Below, piece after piece: positions 1 to 9,119 of a stretch of DNA of 64,000 nucleotides. The notes under the pieces are model-generated. The model was not told where the DNA came from. It ran no database searches and worked only from the letters and a program-made list of their open reading frames with translations. Every line of letters begins with the position of its first letter. The stretch's first letter is position 1. Source of the DNA: Roseivirga sp. (lineage in GTDB: Bacteria > Bacteroidota > Bacteroidia > Cytophagales > Cyclobacteriaceae); the NCBI GenBank assembly GCA_021404565.1, contig JAAWWF010000005.1, forward strand, positions 62,001-126,000, given 5' to 3'. A program made the position numbers and the translations under genes.

Positions 1-151
1 GGTATATGTTGCACAATGGTATGCCTTCTTTTGTAGCTGAATCAACGACCCTGCCTTCCACCATACTCCACTCTTGTGCTTTTGCGCCTGAGGAGAAAAC
101 AAGGGCAAGCGAAACCGCAAGTAGCAAACGCTTGATAACCGATTGTTTCAT
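1..151 (-). CDS. Secreted carboxypeptidase-like regulatory domain protein, 5' part only
   Basis: Reading leftward from an ATG at 149-151, the frame stays open for 50 codons to the window edge. The protein starts with a typical signal peptide (MKQSVIKRLLLAVSLALVFS, then SGAKAQ as likely cleavage region). It continues into VEGRVVDSATKEGIPLCNIY, which matches the first strands of the carboxypeptidase-regulatory-like domain seen in the next gene upstream (GQVFDITTLQPVELCNVYI). The gap to that gene is only 55 bases and the strand is the same, so it is probably the next member of the module-A family and of the same transcript. The rest lies outside the window, so it cannot be said whether it is A only or an A+B fusion. 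Confidence 0.7.
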   Translation of the reverse strand, partial: MKQSVIKRLLLAVSLALVFSSGAKAQEWSMVEGRVVDSATKEGIPLCNIY

Positions 152-206
152 AATAGTTTCTTTGGTAGCAGGCTTTTTAAAAACGACAATTGGCACAGTG
201 GCTACA

Positions 207-1292
207 CTAATAATCGAAGGGCAGCATTTCGTACAAGCCTTCAGAGGCAAGATAGCCATATAACTTCAGAGCAGTGGGATTCACAGGTATTCCATTGGTA
301 TAGACCAAAAACTCACCTTCCATTGCTTCTATTAGGGTTTGCTGTGGTTCTCCAAACGAATTGACCTCCCTGGTGTAGGTTACTCTGAGTAATTCCTTGA
401 ATGCTATTTTTTTGATGTTGGGATTTTCCGTTGCGCTTACTTTTACATGCTCAAAGAGGTTTTGTGCGTTAATGTTAATTGTATTGTCGACTTCTATCGG
501 AAGTATTTTGGAGGCGGATCCCTGGAATTTGACAGGATTTTTTTCTGTAATCTGAGTATCGAAACCCGCTTGTTCGAGCTTGTTTTCAAGTATTGACTTG
601 AAGATATGTCTGAGCGAGCCTTCGTAGGCCTTGAGTCGGTTCTTCTTCCAGAGGGTCACCTGGTCGGGAGAATTACTGGTAAGTGGGGTAAAACCGGGAT
701 AACCCACCATAAACTGATTGCTCTTGCTTAGGAAGAGCCTTTGTACCAGAAAATGAACTTCATAGCCTGTATAATCATTTTTCATGTTGAGAGTAAAAGG
801 CCTGGCCTCGGTGAGCATGCCTCTTCCTCCTTCTTTGAACTCTACGGCATAGGGGTTCAGGATTTCCACATTCTTCTCTCTGAAGTGGGTGCCCATGATG
901 TATTTGAGAAAACGATCATACTGGCGCTGCCATTTACGGTCTTTTTTGCCGGTAACGACTACTTCATCTACAGAGGTAGTGATGGGATCGAGGGGCATGG
1001 GGTCTAATACGAGGGAATCAGTCTGAGTCTTAAAGCTGATTAATTGTGGTAGGTATCCAACATGAGAATATACAAGCTCGTAGTCTCCCGAGTCTGGTAC
1101 CTCAAAAGAGAAGTGACCTTTGGTGTCAGTACTGGCTCCGAGCGTGGTACCTACAATGTATACATTGCAAAGCTCTACGGGCTGAAGAGTGGTAATGTCA
1201 AAAACCTGTCCGGATATATGATGTTGGGCACTGGTATTGAATGGCAGGCCAAGCAGTAGAAATGATATAGAATGAATAAAGCGTCTTAGCAC
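207..1292 (-). CDS. Secreted carboxypeptidase-like regulatory domain protein (module A alone)
   Basis: 361 residues. Residues 1-23 are a signal peptide ending near TSAQ, so the protein is exported. Residues about 24-110 form a carboxypeptidase-regulatory-like beta-sandwich, with motifs such as SHVGYLPQ that are typical of the N-terminal extension of Bacteroidota outer-membrane proteins. Residues 110-361 are a conserved region (KKDRKW, a YTGYEVHF block, GYPGFTP, WKKNRLKAYEGSLRHIFKS, ending in YEMLPFDY). The same region occurs in the proteins at 1796-5323, 5384-8959 and 16119-17195. Here the chain stops at MLPFDY, exactly where the two large paralogues continue into an MG2-like region, so this is a free-standing module A. 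The start lies 9 bases after the thioesterase gene ends, suggesting one transcript. Exact function is unknown; an envelope partner of the module-B proteins is inferred. Confidence 0.85.
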   Translation of the reverse strand: MLRRFIHSISFLLLGLPFNTSAQHHISGQVFDITTLQPVELCNVYIVGTTLGASTDTKGHFSFEVPDSGDYELVYSHVGYLPQLISFKTQTDSLVLDPMPLDPITTSVDEVVVTGKKDRKWQRQYDRFLKYIMGTHFREKNVEILNPYAVEFKEGGRGMLTEARPFTLNMKNDYTGYEVHFLVQRLFLSKSNQFMVGYPGFTPLTSNSPDQVTLWKKNRLKAYEGSLRHIFKSILENKLEQAGFDTQITEKNPVKFQGSASKILPIEVDNTININAQNLFEHVKVSATENPNIKKIAFKELLRVTYTREVNSFGEPQQTLIEAMEGEFLVYTNGIPVNPTALKLYGYLASEGLYEMLPFDY

Positions 1293-1301
1293 CCGGTAGA
1301 T

Positions 1302-1748
1302 TTAGCTAATCAATTTAGCTGATCGCGGCACTTTTTCCAATAGCTGCTGTGGTATGTTGACGGTGGTTTTCAATGTATAGTCATAGAAAGCGATGCCTGT
1401 TTTTCCCCTCGCGATGAGTTTTCCGTTAACTGCATTTTCCAATACATAGTAAAAATCGATGCTTCGCTTGCCAATATCTCCTAGAAACAATGTGCATCTG
1501 ATGATATCGCCATGAAAGCTCTCTCCCCTGTATTCAATGGCGGCATCGGCCTGAATGGTGCCTATTCCTTCAATGTTCAGCTCATCTTTATAACCGAGCG
1601 ATCGGAAAAATCTGAGCCTTGTTTCTTGCATATAGCTCAGAACTATCTCGTTGCCGAGGTGATTGCCATAATTTATGTCAGAGATGCGTACGGTAATTTC
1701 TGTACTGAACAGGGAGGTGTCTGGTATCTTTAATTTAATCCGACTCAT
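1302..1748 (-). CDS. Acyl-CoA thioesterase, hotdog fold (YbgC/FcbC type)
   Basis: 148 residues, the usual length for a single-domain 4-hydroxybenzoyl-CoA-type thioesterase. The N-terminal motif RISDINYGNHLGNE (about residues 21-34) corresponds to the family's Asp-containing active-site segment, followed by the long central helix (SYMQETRLRFFRSLGY). The remaining strands (AAIEYRGESFHGDIIRC, GKTGIAFYDY) fit the hotdog sheet. Family members hydrolyse acyl-CoA thioesters in the cytoplasm; the substrate cannot be read from sequence. It lacks a signal peptide, unlike all its neighbours. It stands 47 bases after the end of the large gene at 1796 and 9 bases before the module-A gene, so it is probably co-transcribed with secreted proteins of unrelated type. 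Confidence 0.85.
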   Translation of the reverse strand: MSRIKLKIPDTSLFSTEITVRISDINYGNHLGNEIVLSYMQETRLRFFRSLGYKDELNIEGIGTIQADAAIEYRGESFHGDIIRCTLFLGDIGKRSIDFYYVLENAVNGKLIARGKTGIAFYDYTLKTTVNIPQQLLEKVPRSAKLIS

Positions 1749-1795
1749 GTGCTGATTGAAAGTGGCGAAGATAACAGTTCAGCCTGCAAGTATGG

Positions 1796-4700
1796 CTATT
1801 CTTTGATATTAACTGCGTAACGATGGCTGGCGTGGCCGGGTTTGCCATTGAAGGAGAGTCCTTCGATACTGACGATTACTTCTCCCGGATAGTCCGTATT
1901 GAAGTAAGATATGGTGGCGAGACCGTTTTCGTCTGTAATAATATGAGGTTCCCAGAATATGGTTTTCCTATGATCAGGGGAGAAATTCAGTGGCTGATCA
2001 TAAGCTGGGACGTAGAAGTCGCGGGCGATATGGTAGCCTTGTATATCAAAGCTGAAAATTCCGTTGGGAACAATGGACGGTAGCTCCGATCCAATCTTTG
2101 TAAAGAAGAGCAGGGCACCCGACTGGGCTCCCATGCCCAACACCAGGGCCTCGGGGCCTTTCATTACTTCAAGTCTTTCCATAACTTCAACGGGTACGGA
2201 AAGCATGGTACTCATTTCTACCAGTGAGTTATCCAGATAGATCAGGGGTAAGGTACCGCTGGTAGAAGTGCCGGTACTGTCCTGTTGGTCACCAAAGGGG
2301 CTAGCGGTGGTGCCACGGATCAATGGTCCATTGGGGGTCATTCTAAGACCAGGTACACGTCCATTCAGGTATTGAAATACATTCCCCCGCTTGCTTCCTT
2401 TTGTAAGCTCCTCAAATTTTACGGAATAGGATGGAGTACCATAGAGAGATTCCCTTACCGGAGAAAGCCCCGATGTATCGGCAGCCTCGAGAGTATTCAG
2501 GGCTTCGTTGGCTTCTTTCAGCCGACTATTCGACAGGTATTTGTTGAGTCCTGCAGCAGCCAATGTATAGCCCGGATCATGGATGTCAACAGACCGGGAA
2601 ATGAGATCAAAGTTAACTGGAGCGGATAAGTCGGCACTATCTATTTCAAAGCTCACTTTTTTGTTCCCTTTTGGACTCAGGCCCTTGAGCATTACTTTGG
2701 CATTGTCCTGAGGATTGACTCCTTCAAGATGGAAATAGCCCTTTTTATCGGTAATGGCTACAATGGCAGTAGCCTCCTCTCCTTTGTTATTGATAGAGGT
2801 GACAGATCCGTTTTTCACTCCTTTCTGACGTCCCTGAATCAGAAGCCTGCCACTGACGTCTATGCCTTGTTCAAACCCGTAGGGCGGAACAGCTTCCAGG
2901 GCTTCCTGCAATTTTTCCCAGCGAAAACGAGTCCAACCATTGGTCAGCATCACCAGATCCAGATGCTGTTGGCGATAAGGGTTGTTATGGTCAAAGTAGT
3001 AACCGGGGTTGTGGATATAACCTTTCAGGTCGGATGATAAGAGCAGGTAGCTGTCTATGTGTTGAGGTGTGCTTTGTTCTGGGACATTGAGGTCGTGAAG
3101 GGCCGCCATAGAGAAGCTGCCTGAAACGGGGTTGCCGTCCTTGTCGGTGACTTTGACAACAAGTTCCGTTTTCCCCCTGGCACTGGCCACCGTCTGGCTA
3201 GTGCTGATATCTATATTCAGTACATCCTCTTTTTGATTAAAAATGAGCCTTTCGGCTACTGGTTGGCCTTCTTGTGTGAAAATAGTGAGTTGGACGATTC
3301 CATCTGCCAGTAGAGACTTGGGTACAACCAGTGTTTTTTCTCCATTTTCCAGCTCAAACTGTAGGGTGTAGTTAACCCAACCCTTCGACTGGGCAATTAA
3401 AAACAAGGAAGCGGCCGACTGACCATCAGAGGACCGGATTTTAAGGATGGCATTCTCTTCATCAATCCTGTTGTCCACAGAAAAGGCCAAACCTGCTGTC
3501 GCCTGAAAGGGTAAAATGGTCTTAACCTCGTGATCATCAAGCTGGACGGTGTAGGTGGTGTTGGTGGTCGGAACAAACTCAAAGAAACCCATGCCATCAT
3601 GCGAGGATTCAAAGTTGATGGATATATTTCCGTTGCTATCCTCGAATACGCCCGATACATTCACGGGCAGGCCGTTTTTGCCAATGGCTTTAAAGGCTAC
3701 TTTCTGTGAAACTCCGGCTATAAGCTGGCCACCCTCAGGAAAAAACTGAAGATCGGGATTAAGTGAGGTCTTTGCATTAGCAGATGGCTCAGCGATCAGT
3801 TCAGTTTCCTCATGATGAACCTGAATTACCTTTCTGAAAAAATACTCCTGAGCGCTGTTGCGCATCCAGGTCGTATAAGCACGCAGGATATATTTACCAG
3901 GTTTCATCAGCTCGGGAAGTTCCATGCTGCCAGCAGCCATACCATTTTCTGAGCGCAATATATGGCTGTTTATCACGCGATCACCATCCAGCAATTCAAT
4001 ATGTATGTTCTGACTCAAAGGCGAGGGCTGATGATTTGGTCCGGCCATAAGATAGGCCTTGTACCAGATGGTCTCTCCGGGGAAAAAGTCATTACTCTGA
4101 GAGTGGATGTAGACTTTCTCTACAGGTTGTTCTTCGGTAAGCCGCCTTACATCGTTGAGAAGGCTTACCTGGGCCAGGTTATCTTCTAAGACGAGGGTAT
4201 CGTTGCTCACATAGTCAAATGGCAACATTTGGTACATGCCTTCCTTACTCCACTGACCGAAGAGTTTTATGCTTGATGGATTAACCAGGACACCATTATT
4301 GAAAACATATACATAGTCTTCAAGGAGCTTGATTTTTGAGTTTTGAAAACCTCCGTTTTTTACAAACTCTCTTCCATAGTTTACGTCAATGATCTCACCA
4401 AAATTGATCCGTTTGATATTGGGATTTTCAGTGGCCTCGACTGTGAAGTTCATAGGTAGATTTTTATCGTCCAGCTCAAGCTTTCGTTCGTCACCGTCTT
4501 TATAGAAGTCCTCAGACTCTTCTTCGGGGTCTTTTCTGGTCAGGTAGGCCTGGAAACCTTCTTCTTCCAGTTCCTGAGCGATCAGAGACTTGAAAAAATG
4601 CCTGATTGACCCGTTGAATACACGTTGTCGGTTTTCTGTCCAATAAAGGTCTTCGGCAGGATTGTTTGTAGGTTTCGGAGAGAATTTAGGAAAGCCCAAA

Positions 4701-5323
4701 ACCATATTGGTGGGCTTGCTCATCAGCAAGTCTTTGAGATAGTAGCTGATTTTATAACCGAGGTAGTCGTTGTCAATGTTCAGTGTATAATCATGGGTAG
4801 ACTGAATGATCCCCGCTGAGGTTTTGGTAAGCTCAATGTCCTGCTCATTTTCTATACTGATATGGCTGACCCGATAATCTTCACCAAAAAAGAACTCTTT
4901 GAATTTTTTCAGGTTGCGTCTCCGCTGGCTCAGATCCTTAACGTTCGTCACATATACGGTCTCGAGGGTAGTGGTGCTTTCTCCTAATCGTACTTCCAGA
5001 TTGACTGGTTTTTGGTTCAGCTCTATTACCTCTACATGCTTTTTATATGATACATGTGAGAGCACGAGCTCGTACACTCCTCCCGGAATATTGGTGAGCG
5101 TAAAGGTACCTGTAGAGTTGGTGGTAATGCCTTTTGTATAGCCCGAAAGGTATACATAGCAACCGGAGACAGGTTTTTTAGTCTTGGCATCTAGGACTGT
5201 TCCGCTAATGGTACCTCTGTTGACTGATTGACTCACGAGCTGGGTATAAGCCAGCAGCAATACTGCTGATATAAGGAAGTACCTTTTCAACTGCTTCAAA
5301 ATATATTTATGAAGATAACCCAT
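1796..5323 (-). CDS. Large secreted A+B fusion: carboxypeptidase-like domain, MG2-like domain, TonB plug
   Basis: 1175 residues. Residues 1-32 are a signal peptide. Residues 33-120 are a carboxypeptidase-regulatory-like domain and 120-371 are the conserved module-A region (FKEFFFG, DNDYLGYKISYY, LGFPKF, NRQRVFNGSIRHFFKSL, MLPFDY). Residues about 398-500 resemble the MG2 domain of alpha-2-macroglobulin (VEKVYIHSQSNDFFPGETIW, then GKYILRAYTTWMRN). Residues about 975-1080 resemble a TonB-receptor plug (VFQYLNGRVPGLR, PLIYLDNSLVE, VEVMERLEVMKGPEALVLG). Residues about 1095-1165 are a conserved C-terminal domain (GYHIARDFYVPAYD, TIFWEPHIITDENG) that recalls the macroglobulin segment TDENGxA. No beta-barrel follows the plug, so it is not a TonB-dependent transporter by itself. 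Paralogue of the next gene at 5384-8959. Role unknown; envelope location is well supported. Confidence 0.85.
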   Translation of the reverse strand: MGYLHKYILKQLKRYFLISAVLLLAYTQLVSQSVNRGTISGTVLDAKTKKPVSGCYVYLSGYTKGITTNSTGTFTLTNIPGGVYELVLSHVSYKKHVEVIELNQKPVNLEVRLGESTTTLETVYVTNVKDLSQRRRNLKKFKEFFFGEDYRVSHISIENEQDIELTKTSAGIIQSTHDYTLNIDNDYLGYKISYYLKDLLMSKPTNMVLGFPKFSPKPTNNPAEDLYWTENRQRVFNGSIRHFFKSLIAQELEEEGFQAYLTRKDPEEESEDFYKDGDERKLELDDKNLPMNFTVEATENPNIKRINFGEIIDVNYGREFVKNGGFQNSKIKLLEDYVYVFNNGVLVNPSSIKLFGQWSKEGMYQMLPFDYVSNDTLVLEDNLAQVSLLNDVRRLTEEQPVEKVYIHSQSNDFFPGETIWYKAYLMAGPNHQPSPLSQNIHIELLDGDRVINSHILRSENGMAAGSMELPELMKPGKYILRAYTTWMRNSAQEYFFRKVIQVHHEETELIAEPSANAKTSLNPDLQFFPEGGQLIAGVSQKVAFKAIGKNGLPVNVSGVFEDSNGNISINFESSHDGMGFFEFVPTTNTTYTVQLDDHEVKTILPFQATAGLAFSVDNRIDEENAILKIRSSDGQSAASLFLIAQSKGWVNYTLQFELENGEKTLVVPKSLLADGIVQLTIFTQEGQPVAERLIFNQKEDVLNIDISTSQTVASARGKTELVVKVTDKDGNPVSGSFSMAALHDLNVPEQSTPQHIDSYLLLSSDLKGYIHNPGYYFDHNNPYRQQHLDLVMLTNGWTRFRWEKLQEALEAVPPYGFEQGIDVSGRLLIQGRQKGVKNGSVTSINNKGEEATAIVAITDKKGYFHLEGVNPQDNAKVMLKGLSPKGNKKVSFEIDSADLSAPVNFDLISRSVDIHDPGYTLAAAGLNKYLSNSRLKEANEALNTLEAADTSGLSPVRESLYGTPSYSVKFEELTKGSKRGNVFQYLNGRVPGLRMTPNGPLIRGTTASPFGDQQDSTGTSTSGTLPLIYLDNSLVEMSTMLSVPVEVMERLEVMKGPEALVLGMGAQSGALLFFTKIGSELPSIVPNGIFSFDIQGYHIARDFYVPAYDQPLNFSPDHRKTIFWEPHIITDENGLATISYFNTDYPGEVIVSIEGLSFNGKPGHASHRYAVNIKE

Positions 5324-5383
5324 TAATACCTAAGCAAACGCAATTAGGCAATAAGGGAACAGTTGAGCATATTGGAGAGAGAC

Positions 5384-8300
5384 TTATTCCCTGTTAATGA
5401 CCTCGTACTGACAATTGCCAATACCGGGAACCCCATCCAGAGAAATGCCCTCTATGAGCACTTTGATCATATTCAGGTCATCAGAGTTGTAAAAAGAAAC
5501 GGTGGCTTCTCCCTGCTCATTTGTTTTGATCACGGGTTGCCAGTGGATGGCAATACGATAATCCGGAACCCCTGTTTCCTGGTAGTCAACATCATATTGG
5601 GGTACATAAAAATCTTTGGCTATGTGGTAACCGGCTACTGTAAATGCCTGAATTCCCTTGGTTTTTACGTAGTTGAAAGCTGAAACCCCCGGTTTGGTAA
5701 AGAACATCATGGCTCCTTTTATACCATTGGCACCAAAGGCCGCAGCATCCGGACCTTTAAATACCTCTACCCTTTCAATAATACTGGCTGGCAAGCCTGC
5801 AATGATCTCTATGGTAACCGGTACATTGTCCAGAAAGAGCATGGGGTTATTTTCGTTTGAATTGATAACGCTCGACAATGGCAGAAAACCTCCGGTATCT
5901 TCTCCATCGCCCAAAGTGGCTGTACTCATGGTCACGGTACGGATTTCGATAGTGGAGGCTACATCGTTGTCTGAAATAAGAACCCCGGGGAGTCTTCCTT
6001 TTAAAAATTTGAGCACATTGGTACCTGCATAGCTTCTCACGGCATCAGTCACATCCATTGAAAAGGAAGGCGGACCGTATAGCGAAAGCCGTTTAGGTTC
6101 TTCTTTTTCTGCTTCAACCACTACCGTTTCCAATATCTGGAGTGTACTCAGGTAATCTTTGTTATCCTTTGCCAGAAAGGGGGTGACTGAAGGTGAAGTT
6201 GTCAATCCACTGCCTTCGTTGGGGTCGAAGGCCAGGTCGTCTTCTGAGGTCGCTGGCGGGTTTTGTAAGGTCACCTCTTTGAAGAGAGGGATGCTGGGAA
6301 TTTCCCGCTTTTCAAGATCTACCTCAAACTGCACACTTTTACCGTTTTTACTGGTCTGACCTCTCAGCAAGAAGGCTTGCTCTTCAAAGGGAGCTGCGTC
6401 TTCAATCAGAAATTCTCCCTTTCTGTTTGTTGTAACCACCAGGGTTTCCGGGTTTTCGGAAGTGTTGTTAATATAGGTGACAGTGCCGTTTTTCACCGGT
6501 TTTTTGCTGTTTTCTACCAGCATTCGTCCACTGATATCAATCCGTTGTCCATAGTCTGGCTCAATCGGGTTTTCAACGAGAGATTCGAGCTCATCCCAAC
6601 TGAAACGGGTCCAGCCGTGTGTCATCATTACGAGGTCCAGGTTGCGGTTTTTAGCAGGAGATATCGATTCGAAATAATAAGCCGGGTGATGAAGGTAGCC
6701 TTTGATATCTGAATTCAGCAGCAGGTTTGAAACGATATGATCATTGGGAGCGGTTTGAAAAACTCTTTCTGTGTTGAAGGCGGTTAGCGAGAAATTCCCT
6801 TCCACAGGTGCTCCATTTTCATCGGTCACCTTGATCTTTAATTTGGTGATTTCTCTTGCCTTATAGCTTTCCTTGTCAGGTTCCACGGCAATGTTGAGGG
6901 TAGACTGGCCTCTGCTGTAGAAGAGTCGTTCAGCCAGTGGATTTCCTTTTTTGTCGAACAGAGTGAGGTGATTGATTCCCTCTCTGAAAGTAGATTTAGG
7001 TACAGTCATGCTTGCCACATTTTCTACGAAATCCACCGAGGAGGTATAATTGAGCCAGCCTCGGGCATGTGCGATGAGAAACAGATTTTCGGCTTTGATC
7101 TTGCTACTTTTTCTAATCGTGAGGCTTAAATTGTCTTCACTGCTCAGGTTGTCCAGTTGAAGGGTAACGCCCGCTGTTTCCGCAGTGGGTATTTCAAACC
7201 TTTCGGCCGACTGATCCAGTTGTACATAGTAATTCTCACCCGATTGGGGTGTCAGTGAGAAAGTGCCCATGCCATCGTGTCGGGTAAAGAATTGAGCTAT
7301 TTGCTCATCTGCCCCGTTAAATACTTTTCCATTGACTGGTACTGGCATACCGTGCTCGTCAATGGCTTTAAATGCCACTGTTGAAGCAAGGTTGTCTACC
7401 AGATATCCACCTTCCGGAAAAAGCTGCAGATCAATATCTTCTGCCTTTTTTATACCGGAAGTAGCTCCGCGAATACTGTTTACACTGATCTCTTTGCGAA
7501 AGAAATATTCCGGGCTGCCATCTTTCATGCTCTGGGTGTAGGCCTGGAGTACATAGCTGCCTTCTTTCAGTCCCTTTTCAAGCTCAATAGAGCCATGGGC
7601 AAAACCTTCTTCGGAAATGAGCATGAGTTGTTTCAGTACCTTCTGATCAGGGTCGAGCAGGTCTACATAAATATTGTGACTCAGGGGAGATGGCTGATGG
7701 AGGGGTCCTGCCACCGCATAGGCTTTAAACCAGATGGTTTCATCGGGATAGTAGTCTGACCGATTGGTATGGAGATAGACCTTTTCTATGGGTTGCTCCT
7801 CGGCAAGTTTATTAAGCTGAGCAAGTCTGAGCTGGCGCTCGGCATTGTCTTCCAGCACCAGGGTGTCATTGCTCACAAAGTCATAAGGCAATAGCTCGTA
7901 GGTGCCTTCATCGGCCCATTGTCCAAAGAGCTTGATGGCTGAAGGGTTGACCACCACACCATTGGTATAGATATAAATATAGTCTTTGACCATTTTGAAT
8001 TTGGAGTTTTGATAGCCGCCCACCTTGCCGAATTCTTTGGTGTAGTTTACTTCTACGATCTGAGCAAAATTGACCTCTTTGATGTTGTCAAACTCTGTGT
8101 CGTTGATGGTAATGCTTATGGGGAGTTTTTTGGAGTCAATCGGGATTTTCTGCCCTAGCTGTTCTTCATAGAAATCCGTCTTTTCTTCCTCGATTACTTC
8201 AGGGTCATCGCGTGTGAGGAAAGCCTCAAAACCACTTTCTTTGAGCTCTCCTTTGAGCAACGCTGCAAAAAAATGCCGGAGTGATCCATTATAGGCGCGC

Positions 8301-8959
8301 TGACGATTCTCCATCCACATCAGCTCCTGGGTAGGATTCTTTGAGTCTTGTGCCGTGAATTTCGGAAAGCCCAGCACCATATTGCTGCCGCTGCTTAGCA
8401 GAAACTGCTTCACATAGTATTCCAGGTCATAACCCAGGTAGTTGTTTTCTACCTGCAATACATAAGGGTTTTTAGATTCAATAATGCCGTCTTTCTCCTT
8501 GGAGAGATCGATGATATCTTCGTTTTTGATGAAGATATTTGATTCCAGATACTGTTTTCCAAAAAAGAACTCCTTGAACCTTTTGAGGGCCCTTCTTCTT
8601 GCTGCCCGGTCTTTTTCATTGGTAACCACTACTGAGTTAAGAGCCGTAGGGTTAAGAATCAGACTTGATTTAATGCTTACGTCTTGTCCTTTTACCTCTA
8701 TGATTTCTACATGTGCTTTATAGTTGACGTGAGAAAAGACAAGCTCATAAATACCATCGGGTACATTGGAGATTTCAAAGAAGCCCTTGGCATTGGTGAA
8801 AGAGCCCTTTGATGTGCCGGACAGGTATACATTACAATCTCCAATTCCTTTTTGAGTATTGTAGTCAATTACGGCTCCTTTAACTTTTGATTGTGCCTGA
8901 ACAAAGACTGGCAACAAACACAAAAAGAGCAGGGTGGAGAACTGTCTTAAGTGGTTCAT
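5384..8959 (-). CDS. Large secreted A+B fusion: carboxypeptidase-like domain, MG2-like domain, TonB plug
   Basis: 1191 residues, a full-length paralogue of the protein at 1796-5323. Signal peptide at 1-22 (ending VQAQ), carboxypeptidase-like domain 24-110, module-A region 110-361 (ALKRFKEFFFG, NNYLGYDLEYY, RAYNGSLRHFFAALL, LLPYDFVSNDTLVLED). An MG2-like region spans about 390-490 (IEKVYLHTNRSDYYPDETIW, GSYVLQAYTQSMKD). A plug-like domain spans about 975-1085 (VLKFLKGRLPGVLIS, PMLFLDNVPV, IIERVEVFKGPDAAAFGANG). The C-terminal domain has GYHIAKDFYVPQYD and IHWQPVIKTNEQGEA. No barrel. The two fusions are separated by 60 bases and probably arose by tandem duplication. A candidate Bacteroidota promoter lies upstream at 9028-9061. 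Function unknown. Confidence 0.85.
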   Translation of the reverse strand: MNHLRQFSTLLFLCLLPVFVQAQSKVKGAVIDYNTQKGIGDCNVYLSGTSKGSFTNAKGFFEISNVPDGIYELVFSHVNYKAHVEIIEVKGQDVSIKSSLILNPTALNSVVVTNEKDRAARRRALKRFKEFFFGKQYLESNIFIKNEDIIDLSKEKDGIIESKNPYVLQVENNYLGYDLEYYVKQFLLSSGSNMVLGFPKFTAQDSKNPTQELMWMENRQRAYNGSLRHFFAALLKGELKESGFEAFLTRDDPEVIEEEKTDFYEEQLGQKIPIDSKKLPISITINDTEFDNIKEVNFAQIVEVNYTKEFGKVGGYQNSKFKMVKDYIYIYTNGVVVNPSAIKLFGQWADEGTYELLPYDFVSNDTLVLEDNAERQLRLAQLNKLAEEQPIEKVYLHTNRSDYYPDETIWFKAYAVAGPLHQPSPLSHNIYVDLLDPDQKVLKQLMLISEEGFAHGSIELEKGLKEGSYVLQAYTQSMKDGSPEYFFRKEISVNSIRGATSGIKKAEDIDLQLFPEGGYLVDNLASTVAFKAIDEHGMPVPVNGKVFNGADEQIAQFFTRHDGMGTFSLTPQSGENYYVQLDQSAERFEIPTAETAGVTLQLDNLSSEDNLSLTIRKSSKIKAENLFLIAHARGWLNYTSSVDFVENVASMTVPKSTFREGINHLTLFDKKGNPLAERLFYSRGQSTLNIAVEPDKESYKAREITKLKIKVTDENGAPVEGNFSLTAFNTERVFQTAPNDHIVSNLLLNSDIKGYLHHPAYYFESISPAKNRNLDLVMMTHGWTRFSWDELESLVENPIEPDYGQRIDISGRMLVENSKKPVKNGTVTYINNTSENPETLVVTTNRKGEFLIEDAAPFEEQAFLLRGQTSKNGKSVQFEVDLEKREIPSIPLFKEVTLQNPPATSEDDLAFDPNEGSGLTTSPSVTPFLAKDNKDYLSTLQILETVVVEAEKEEPKRLSLYGPPSFSMDVTDAVRSYAGTNVLKFLKGRLPGVLISDNDVASTIEIRTVTMSTATLGDGEDTGGFLPLSSVINSNENNPMLFLDNVPVTIEIIAGLPASIIERVEVFKGPDAAAFGANGIKGAMMFFTKPGVSAFNYVKTKGIQAFTVAGYHIAKDFYVPQYDVDYQETGVPDYRIAIHWQPVIKTNEQGEATVSFYNSDDLNMIKVLIEGISLDGVPGIGNCQYEVINRE

Positions 8960-9027
8960 TTTTTTCGGTTTGTAGACCTATAACGCAATCATCGTCAATG
9001 GTCACCTATTTGTTATTGATTTTTAAC

Positions 9028-9061
9028 CAAAGGTAACGCAGAGGAGACGTTTAAATTCCAA
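9028..9061 (-). promoter_or_regulatory. Candidate Bacteroidota promoter for the gene at 5384-8959
   Basis: On the minus strand the -7 box TACCTTTG (9028-9035) matches the consensus TAnnTTTG at all fixed positions. A TTG (9059-9061) lies 23 bases upstream of it. The start codon at 8959 would give a leader of about 60 bases. Spacing is at the long end of the known range, so this is plausible but unproven. Confidence 0.4.
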
Positions 9062-9089
9062 ATCGGGATAAATGAGGCTAAATCTGAGG

Positions 9090-9114
9090 AAAAGAGGGGC
9101 ACATTTGCGCCCCT
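9090..9114 (-). terminator. Candidate terminator after the gene at 9120-11576
   Basis: On the minus strand, six bases past the stop codon, AGGGGC pairs with GCCCCT across an 8-base loop (9095-9114). A short T run (TTTT at 9090-9093) follows. The stem is short and the T run weak, so termination may be partial. Confidence 0.4.
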
Positions 9115-9119
9115 GACAG